Source of the DNA: Pseudomonadota bacterium
Lineage (GTDB): Bacteria > Pseudomonadota > Gammaproteobacteria > Steroidobacterales > Steroidobacteraceae
Assembly: GCA_963205255.1 (NCBI GenBank)
Contig: CAUJIK010000048.1
Location: forward strand, 1-34,157
DNA length: 34,157 nt
Reading direction: 5' to 3'
Part shown: positions 25,708 through 34,157 of the stretch, piece after piece
How the letters are laid out: every line of letters starts with the position of its first letter
Numbering within the stretch: the stretch's first letter is position 1
Translations under genes and position numbers: made by a program
The notes under the pieces: generated by a model
Told to the model about the DNA's origin: nothing
What the model saw: only the letters and a program-made list of their open reading frames with translations
Databases searched by the model: none

Positions 25708-27720
25708 CTAGAAACGGTAGTTGTAGACGGCGTGGAAGGTTCGCTTCATGCCGAGGTTGTCGTACAGATAGTTGCCCCCCGTGTCACGGGTGCCGACGTC
25801 CACGCGCGTCGAGTATTCCTTGTCGGTGAGGTTCTCCACGCGCAGACCAAGGCTGTGCTGGCGATTGCCGCCGAGCTCGTAGTAACCGGCCAGATCCCAC
25901 ACCGTGTAGTTGCCGCGGCGCTGCGACTGGCGGTCGTTGATGCTCCCCACGCGGTTGGCCGCGAGGCTCAGGCCGAAGGGCCGGGTCTGCGAATCGTAGT
26001 TCAGGAGCAGCTTGGCTTCGCGCTCCGGAATGTCGGTCAGCTGCCGGCCATTGCCGTTCTTCATTTTCGCGCTGGTTTCGGTATAGCTGAGATTGGCGCG
26101 GAACTCGTCGGTCAGCTGGACGGCGGTAATCAGCTCGAAGCCGTCGACCTTCACCTGATTGTTGGTGTTCGAGAAGCTCTCACCCTCGACGCCGTTGATG
26201 ACCAGCGGAGTGTAGTTCGCGATGAGGTTGGTGATCCGGCGCGAGAAACCGATCAACTCGTAGGTGACGTTGCCGAGGTTGCCGCCGATGCCGAGGTTGA
26301 TGTTCCTGCTCTGCTCCGGCTTCAGGTTGGGGTTGCCCACGGTGAAATAGTCGTCCGGAATGCCGTCGTTGTCGTCGTCGTAGATTTCATTGACGAAGAG
26401 CTGCTCGGCATCGGGCAGCCTGAAGCTCGTGCCGATGTTGGCCTGCAGGTAGAGCTTGGGGGTGAAGTCGTGCCTGCCGCTGAAGTTCCACACACTCTTC
26501 GAGCGCAGGTTGCTGGCGTCGTTGTGGCGGATGCCGATGGCCAGGGTGGTGTTCTCGAACAGCGCCGGCGTGGTGCGGACCTGGGCGAAGACGGCGTTCA
26601 CCCGTTCCTCGAGGTTGGCGATGCGGTAGACGTCGTCGGAGCCCTTGAAGCGCTGCTGATCGAGACCGACGATGTACTCGAAGCCCTCGTTCAGATCGAG
26701 CTTGAGCATGCCGTTGAAACCACGGTCCCGGTAGCCCCAGAAATCGTTGTTGTTGACGTAGCGCAGCGTGCCGGTGACGTTGCCGCCGGCGTCGAGCGTG
26801 TTGTAGATGCGCAGGTAGCGGGTCTCCCACTCATGGTGGTAGGCCTTCAGGAACAAACCGACCCGATCGTTGATCTGCAGGTCGTACTTCAGCGTCAGGA
26901 TGTCTTCCGTGCGCGCATTGATCGTGCTGAAGTTCAGCATGGGCCGGGCGAAATCGAGGTCGGCCTTGGTGCGCTGGTAGTGCAGTGAGAGCAAGGAGTT
27001 GTCGGTGAGCGCGAAGCCGATCTTGCCGCCGAAGGTGTCCACATCGTAGCTGCGGTCGCGGTCGGTGGCGCTGGGCTGGAAGTCGCGGTCGCGGAAGGGC
27101 TTGTAGCCGTCGGCCTCGTCGTGCGAGCCGTAGATCGCGTATTGCACAGGGCCCGCGCTGGCGCGGTAGTAACCGTCAAGGCCGTAGCCCGAATTGGTGT
27201 TGACGCGGGCGCCCAGCGAGCCGTCGGCTTCCTGCTGCAGGCCGCGGGTCACGATGTTGATGACGCCGCCCACCGACTGGGTGCCGTAGAAGATGCCCTG
27301 GCCGCCCTTGAGCACCTCGATGCGCTCGATCATGTGGGCAGGCATGGTGTCGAGCGGTGTGGTGCCATTGTAGAGGCGGTTGTTGATGCGCACGCCGTCC
27401 ATCAACCACAGGATGTCGCCGGTGCGCGAGCCCTGAAGGGAAACGTTGAAATAGTCGAAGGGGCCGTTCTTGGGCCGGACGTGCAGGCCCGGCACCATCA
27501 TCTGCAAGGTCTGGGAGACGTCGCTGAAGCCCATCCGCTCGATCTGCTCGGCGGTCACCACTTCCACCCGGTTGCCGTAGCGAGCGAGCTCCTGCGGGAT
27601 GGATTCCTCGAGACGGCCGGCCGTGATCACGACCTCCTCGATACTCTGCGCGAGAACCGGAGTGTTGGCGCCGGCTCCCAGAGCCAGCAGGACGGCGGCC
27701 GTCAGTGTCTTGTTGCGCAT
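25708..27720 (-). CDS. TonB-dependent outer-membrane receptor, substrate unknown (receptor 2)
   Basis: This 670-residue TonB receptor has signal peptide AVLLALGAGANTPVLAQ, TonB box EEVVITAGR (from residue 28), and a plug with LQMMVPGLHV, GDILWLMDGVRINNR, IERIEVLKGGQGIFYGTQS and VGGVINIVTRG. The 22-strand-type barrel contains SFRLPDAEQLF and NPNLKPEQSRN, and ends VYNYRF. The overall pattern is closest to the FepA/BtuB/colicin-receptor group. An extracellular stretch D448-D-D-N-D-G-I-P-D-D457 resembles a calcium-binding DxDxDG loop. The co-transcribed PepSY protein favours iron or another metal complex as ligand. Codon choice looks less GC-biased than in the nuo genes, by eye. Confidence 0.92.
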   Translation of the reverse strand: MRNKTLTAAVLLALGAGANTPVLAQSIEEVVITAGRLEESIPQELARYGNRVEVVTAEQIERMGFSDVSQTLQMMVPGLHVRPKNGPFDYFNVSLQGSRTGDILWLMDGVRINNRLYNGTTPLDTMPAHMIERIEVLKGGQGIFYGTQSVGGVINIVTRGLQQEADGSLGARVNTNSGYGLDGYYRASAGPVQYAIYGSHDEADGYKPFRDRDFQPSATDRDRSYDVDTFGGKIGFALTDNSLLSLHYQRTKADLDFARPMLNFSTINARTEDILTLKYDLQINDRVGLFLKAYHHEWETRYLRIYNTLDAGGNVTGTLRYVNNNDFWGYRDRGFNGMLKLDLNEGFEYIVGLDQQRFKGSDDVYRIANLEERVNAVFAQVRTTPALFENTTLAIGIRHNDASNLRSKSVWNFSGRHDFTPKLYLQANIGTSFRLPDAEQLFVNEIYDDDNDGIPDDYFTVGNPNLKPEQSRNINLGIGGNLGNVTYELIGFSRRITNLIANYTPLVINGVEGESFSNTNNQVKVDGFELITAVQLTDEFRANLSYTETSAKMKNGNGRQLTDIPEREAKLLLNYDSQTRPFGLSLAANRVGSINDRQSQRRGNYTVWDLAGYYELGGNRQHSLGLRVENLTDKEYSTRVDVGTRDTGGNYLYDNLGMKRTFHAVYNYRF

Positions 27721-27726
27721 GCTTTC

Positions 27727-27809
27727 GGTTTGCCCCAGGTATTCATTGAAGACGTTCGCCGCATGGAAGCGGCAGCCCGGGATGGTTGTTGAGGAGCCGG
27801 GGCAAAACC
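27727..27809 (-). promoter_or_regulatory. Structured leader of receptor 2
   Basis: On the minus strand, GGTTTTGCCCC (27809-27799) can pair with GGGGCAAACC (27736-27727), leaving one bulged T. The second arm ends 6 nt before the ATG and covers the only SD-like GGGG. Inside is a hairpin GCCGC-TTCCAT-GCGGC (27773-27758). The first arm can alternatively pair with CCGGGC near 27775-27780. Competing folds over a start region resemble riboswitches, but no known class is recognised. Confidence 0.35.
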
Positions 27810-27817
27810 AAGCAATT

Positions 27818-27834
27818 AACCGTTTGGAACGGTA
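27818..27834 (-). promoter_or_regulatory. Palindromic operator candidate before receptor 2
   Basis: On the minus strand, ACCGTT-CCA-AACGGT (27833-27819) continues as TAATT. It is a 6-bp inverted repeat with a 3-bp spacer, 99 bp before the receptor ATG. It matches the element before receptor 1 at 15 of about 18 positions. Confidence 0.6.
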
Positions 27835-27948
27835 TCTGCGCCCGTTAATTTCCGTCAGGCGGAGATTTCAGGCGATTGAATTACAAATGAATTTCCGGTC
27901 GCGCGAAAATGATCCGCGCAACCCGCCCAATCCTGGGGAGGCGTCGCC

Positions 27949-28421
27949 TCAGACGTAGCGGACGGCGATGATCTCGTAGTTGCGAGCGCCGCCCGGCGCG
28001 GCGACTTCCACCGAATCGCCCACCGATTTACCCACCAGCGCCCGCGCGATGGGCGAAGCCACCGAGATACGCTGCGCCTTGATGTCGGCCTCGTCCTCGC
28101 CAACGATCTGGTAGGTCACCGCGGCGCCGCTGTCCTCGTCTTCGAGATCCACGGTGGCGCCGAAGATCACCTTGCCGGTGTTCGGCAGCTGCGTCACGTC
28201 GATGATCTCGGCATTGCCGAGCTTGCCCTCGAGTTCCTGGATGCGGCCCTCGATGAATCCCTGCTGCTCGCGGGCGGCATGGTATTCGGCGTTCTCCGAC
28301 AGATCCCCGTGGCTGCGCGCCTCGGCGATCGCCTTGATCACATTGGGCCGGTCTTCGGTCTTGAGCTTTCTCAGCTCCACGCGCAGCGCCTCGGCGCCAC
28401 GGGCGGTGATTGGCACACGCT

Positions 28422-28425
<4 letters not shown>
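27949..28425 (-). CDS. greA: Transcription elongation factor GreA
   Basis: GreA enters the RNA polymerase secondary channel and stimulates cleavage of backtracked RNA. The 158 residues are the normal length. The N-terminal coiled coil carries the acidic tip in [18 protein letters not shown], and the C-terminal FKBP-like domain includes [18 protein letters not shown]. The start [14 protein letters not shown] overlaps the carB stop by 4 bp, so GreA is made from the carAB transcript. Downstream are 228 bp holding the leader and operator of receptor 2; no convincing terminator is visible there, only a 5-bp GAGGC/GCCTC repeat at the stop. Confidence 0.96.
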
Positions 28426-31649
<3,224 letters not shown>

Positions 31650-31652
31650 GGC

Positions 31653-32813
31653 TTAACGGGCGCGTCGTTCGCGCAACTGGTTCTGGAGGCGGCGCACCAT
31701 CAGCTGCACGAACTGGTCGAACAGCGGCAGCAGATCGTGCGGGCCGGGACTGGCTTCCGGGTGACCCTGGAAGCTGAAGGCGGGCTTGTCGGTCAGTTCC
31801 ATGCCCTGCAGCGAGCCGTCGAACAGCGACACATGCGTGGCGCGCGCGTTCGCGGGCAGCGTGGCCGGATCGACCGCGAAGCCATGGTTCTGGCTGGTGA
31901 TCATGACGCGCCGCGTAGCCAGCTCCTGCACCGGGTGGTTGGCGCCGTGGTGGCCGAATTTCATCTTCAGGGTCTGCGCGCCGACGGCGAGGCCGAGCAG
32001 CTGGTGCCCGAGGCAGATGCCGAACAGCGGAATGTCCGTGGTCAGCAACTCGCGGACGGCGGCAATGGCGTAGTCACAGGCCTCCGGATCCCCGGGGCCG
32101 TTGGAGAGGAACAGGCCGTCGGGATTGAGGGCCAGCACCTCGGATGCCGGTGTCTGCGCCGGCACCACGGTGATGCGGCAACCCACATCCGCCAGCAGCC
32201 GCAGGATATTGCGCTTGATGCCGAAGTCGTAGGCCACCACATGCAGGCGCTGCTGCGCGCGCAGCGTGGGGCGCGATGTATCGCGCCAGATGCTGCCGTC
32301 GTTCCACTGGTAGCACTCCTTGGTGGAGACCACCTTCGCCAGGTCCATGCCCTTGAGGCCGGGAAAGCGGCGCGCGGCATGCACGGCGGCGTTCGGATCG
32401 ACATTGTCGCCCGTCATGATGCAGCCGGACTGGGCGCCCCGCTCACGCAGGATGCGCGTGAGCTTGCGGGTGTCGATGCCGGCGATGGCGACGATGCGCC
32501 CGCGCTCCAGGTACTGCTGCAATGATTGCGTGGCGCGCCAGCTGCTGTGCAACAGCGGCAGGTCGCGGATCACGAGGCCCGCGGGCGCGATCATGGAGGA
32601 CTCCTGGTCCTCGGGCGTCGCGCCGGTATTGCCGATGTGCGGATAGGTCAGCGTGACGATCTGACGCGCGTAGGAGGGATCGGAGAGGATCTCCTGATAG
32701 CCCGTCATCGCGGTATTGAAAACGACTTCGCCGGTGGTATTACCCTTGGCTCCAATGGACTGGCCCAGGAACACGGTCCCGTCGGCCAGAGCCAGAACGG
32801 CGCTCACACTCAC
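31653..32813 (-). CDS. carA: Carbamoyl-phosphate synthase small (glutaminase) subunit
   Basis: The small subunit hydrolyses glutamine and feeds ammonia to CarB. In its 386 residues the N-terminal domain shows [20 protein letters not shown] and YPHIGNTG. The class I amidotransferase domain has the nucleophile in [16 protein letters not shown] and the His/Glu pair in [13 protein letters not shown]. The start is a GTG with GGAGG at 32825-32821, 7-9 nt upstream; a second GTG two codons later is too far from it. carA heads the carA-carB-greA operon, preceded by a long hairpin in its leader. Confidence 0.96.
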   Translation of the reverse strand: MSVSAVLALADGTVFLGQSIGAKGNTTGEVVFNTAMTGYQEILSDPSYARQIVTLTYPHIGNTGATPEDQESSMIAPAGLVIRDLPLLHSSWRATQSLQQYLERGRIVAIAGIDTRKLTRILRERGAQSGCIMTGDNVDPNAAVHAARRFPGLKGMDLAKVVSTKECYQWNDGSIWRDTSRPTLRAQQRLHVVAYDFGIKRNILRLLADVGCRITVVPAQTPASEVLALNPDGLFLSNGPGDPEACDYAIAAVRELLTTDIPLFGICLGHQLLGLAVGAQTLKMKFGHHGANHPVQELATRRVMITSQNHGFAVDPATLPANARATHVSLFDGSLQGMELTDKPAFSFQGHPEASPGPHDLLPLFDQFVQLMVRRLQNQLRERRAR

Positions 32814-32854
32814 TCAGCAACCTCCACTGATGCCCTGGTTGCGTGACATCACAA

Positions 32855-32935
32855 TTAGTCCATTGGCGTGCCGGACGTAGATGCACAAAGCGGGAGGAGT
32901 TCTTTTGGAACGCCCTCCCGCCTTGTGCGGACTAA
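32855..32935 (-). promoter_or_regulatory. Long hairpin between dapB and carA
   Basis: Arms at 32883-32897 (GCACAAAGCGGGAGG) and 32914-32928 (CCTCCCGCCTTGTGC) pair over 15 positions. The single DNA mismatch becomes a G-U pair in minus-strand RNA. The loop holds a second stem, GTTC/GAAC. Outside, TTAGTCC (32855-32861) pairs with GGACTAA (32929-32935), leaving a 21-nt bulge. There is no T-run on the minus strand, so it is more likely a leader structure for carAB or a repeat-derived element than a plain terminator. Confidence 0.65.
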
Positions 32936-32960
32936 CCCGTACCCACGGATTACGCTTGGA

Positions 32961-32990
32961 ATTCTACGTTTCGAGGCCTTCCGAAGTCCA
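32961..32990 (-). promoter_or_regulatory. Possible carA promoter
   Basis: On the minus strand, TAGAAT (32966-32961) is a good -10 and TGGACT 18 bp upstream is a fair -35. Transcription would start near 32954, giving a leader of about 140 nt that contains the long hairpin. The ACGTAGA at 32875-32881 is also complementary to the TCTACGT overlapping this -10. Confidence 0.4.
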
Positions 32991-33084
32991 TGCGAATTCG
33001 GGGCTGGACGCTCCCAATTCTCAAAAAAAGCCGACCCGGAGGTGCCTGGAAAAAATCCGCAGAGATCATCGCAAGAATTTGTTT

Positions 33085-33867
33085 TTATTTGAGAAAATCG
33101 CGCATCGAATAGCGTCCGGGTGGCTGATCGGCGAGCCATTGGCCGGCCGCCAGCGCGCCTCGCGCAAAGATTGACCGATCGGTCGCGCTGTGCTTGAGGC
33201 TCAAGCGCTCGCCGGGCCCGAGGAACAGCACTTCATGTTCTCCAACCACGTCGCCACCGCGTACGACGGCGAACCCGATCGCGCCCGCAGCGCGCGGACC
33301 GCTGGCGCCATGACGCGCGTACTCGTTGCTGCGGTCCGGATCCTGCCCGCGACCGGCGGCCGCCGCCGCGCCGAGCGTCAACGCCGTGCCCGAAGGCGCA
33401 TCGACCTTGTGGCGGTGGTGCGCTTCCACGATCTCGATGTCGAAGCCGCCCGGCAACACGGCCGCCGCGCGCTGCACCAGCTCGCTGAGCAGCGCCACGC
33501 CGACGCTGGTATTCGACGCGATCAGCACTGCGCAGCGCGTGGCCGCGATGGCCGCCTCGGGCTCGAGCGCAGCGCCGGCGCCGGTCGTACCCAGCAGCAG
33601 TGGCACGCGCGCCGCGCCGCAGGCCCGCAGGTGTTCCGCGCACACCGCAGCGCTGGAGAAGTCGATGACCAGCCGGGCACCCGGCAGCGCCGCGGCGAGA
33701 TCCGTGCCGTAGCGCACCGTCGGCACGCCATCCACCGCGGTTCCGGTCAGCGGCGAGCCCGGTTCGACCACGGCGGCGTGCAGGGCCAGCCGGGGAAATT
33801 CCGCCAGCAAAGCGACCAGCGTGCGGCCCATGCGGCCGCCGGCACCGACGATGATGGTGGGGATCAA
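33085..33867 (-). CDS. dapB: 4-hydroxy-tetrahydrodipicolinate reductase
   Basis: This NAD(P)H-dependent reductase of the lysine/diaminopimelate pathway supplies peptidoglycan and protein synthesis. Its 260 residues start with the Rossmann motif [12 protein letters not shown]. They continue with GTTG of the cofactor loop, and the catalytic His and Lys lie in [36 protein letters not shown] marks the C-terminal part. The ATG overlaps the dnaJ stop by 4 bp, so dapB is coupled to the heat-shock dnaK-dnaJ operon. The 100 bp after the stop are AT-rich, with runs of six and seven T on the minus strand but no clear stem. Confidence 0.96.
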   Translation of the reverse strand: MIPTIIVGAGGRMGRTLVALLAEFPRLALHAAVVEPGSPLTGTAVDGVPTVRYGTDLAAALPGARLVIDFSSAAVCAEHLRACGAARVPLLLGTTGAGAALEPEAAIAATRCAVLIASNTSVGVALLSELVQRAAAVLPGGFDIEIVEAHHRHKVDAPSGTALTLGAAAAAGRGQDPDRSNEYARHGASGPRAAGAIGFAVVRGGDVVGEHEVLFLGPGERLSLKHSATDRSIFARGALAAGQWLADQPPGRYSMRDFLK

Positions 33868-34157
33868 TTGGCCCGCCCGGCGAAGAAGCGCTTCACACCC
33901 TCGAAGAAACTCTGCTGCCGGGGCGCATGGTCCGAGCCATCGTGCCGCAGCGAATCGTCGAACGCCTTGAGCAGCTCGCGCTGCTCGGCGTTCAACCGCA
34001 CCGGCGTTTCTACCATGACGCGGCAGAACAAATCACCCCGCGGGCCGCCGCGCACGGGCTTCACGCCCTTCTCCTTGAGGCGGAACACGCGTCCCGATTG
34101 TGTCTCGGCCGGGATCTTCAGCACCACCTGGCCATCGAGCGTCGGCACCTCGATCTT
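33864..34157 (-). CDS. dnaJ: Chaperone DnaJ, C-terminal part (5' end outside window)
   Basis: The last 97 codons of the DnaK co-chaperone are present. The visible part is the end of the substrate-binding C-terminal domain: [19 protein letters not shown], quoted as [19 protein letters not shown], then [28 protein letters not shown] and the amphipathic end [15 protein letters not shown]. The J domain and zinc-finger domain lie beyond the right edge. The stop overlaps the dapB start as ATGA. Confidence 0.95.
   Translation of the reverse strand, partial: KIEVPTLDGQVVLKIPAETQSGRVFRLKEKGVKPVRGGPRGDLFCRVMVETPVRLNAEQRELLKAFDDSLRHDGSDHAPRQQSFFEGVKRFFAGRAN

Noticed and set aside
18883-27834. The paired palindromes as terminal inverted repeats of a transposon
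   Set aside because: The two elements are themselves palindromic, match over only about 18 bp, and sit at a fixed distance before receptor genes; no transposase lies between them. An operator explains them better.
18900-27855. 8-bp direct repeat ATTTCCGT near both ends of the accessory block (18900-18907 and 27848-27855), considered as target-site duplication
   Set aside because: In two intergenic gaps of 150 and 228 bp an 8-bp match is expected about once in two tries. It does not sit at clean borders and no recombinase is present.
27938-27950. GAGGC-GTC-GCCTC at the greA stop as a terminator
   Set aside because: The stem is 5 bp and no T-run follows on the minus strand.
33001-33084. Two T-runs after dapB as an intrinsic terminator
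   Set aside because: Only three base pairs (ACC/GGT) can form before the second T-run; no stable stem is visible.

Overview
The window looks like part of the chromosome of a high-GC gammaproteobacterium. The gene order dnaJ-dapB-carAB-greA ... yhbY-ftsH-folP-glmM-tpiA-secG-tRNA-Leu(GAG)-nuoA-N is the usual gammaproteobacterial backbone. A glycine-rich insert in NuoC and the secG/tRNA/nuo junction suggest the Xanthomonadales/Nevskiales side of the class. That placement is an inference from protein features, not a phylogeny.

Layout, mostly read on the minus strand. At the right edge is the 3' end of dnaJ (33864-34157), then dapB, a 271-bp spacer with a long hairpin, carA, carB and greA. At 27948-18835 the conserved order is interrupted by about 9.1 kb of accessory genes. 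These are a TonB-dependent receptor plus a PepSY-type membrane protein on the minus strand, and, converging on them from the plus strand, a second TonB-dependent receptor, a padR-pspC pair and an MFS transporter overlapping a SMUG1-type uracil-DNA glycosylase. The backbone then resumes with yhbY (plus) divergent from ftsH, then folP, glmM, tpiA, secG, tRNA-Leu and the complex I operon nuoA to nuoM. nuoM runs off the left edge within a few codons of its likely end, and nuoN lies outside.

The backbone covers protein folding, pyrimidine/arginine precursor and lysine biosynthesis, transcript cleavage, membrane proteolysis, folate and cell-wall precursors, glycolysis, secretion and respiration. 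The nuo genes are packed with 4- to 8-bp overlaps and encode all expected cofactor-binding subunits. Two things are unusual about the backbone. rlmE (ftsJ), which normally sits between yhbY and ftsH, is absent from its place, and a heat-shock-like promoter now stands directly before ftsH.

The accessory region is the most interesting part. Its two receptor genes face inward from its two ends, and each carries the same palindrome (ACCGTT-N3-AACGGTTA) about 85-100 bp before its start, which suggests one regulator for both. Two receptors, an EntS-like exporter and a PepSY membrane protein together suggest handling of a scarce metal or metallophore, but no substrate can be read from the sequence. 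Structured leaders precede both receptors and carA, and a perfect 10-bp palindrome overlaps the padR promoter. I found no transposase, integrase, CRISPR array or rRNA gene. No gene-free stretch exceeds 300 bp.
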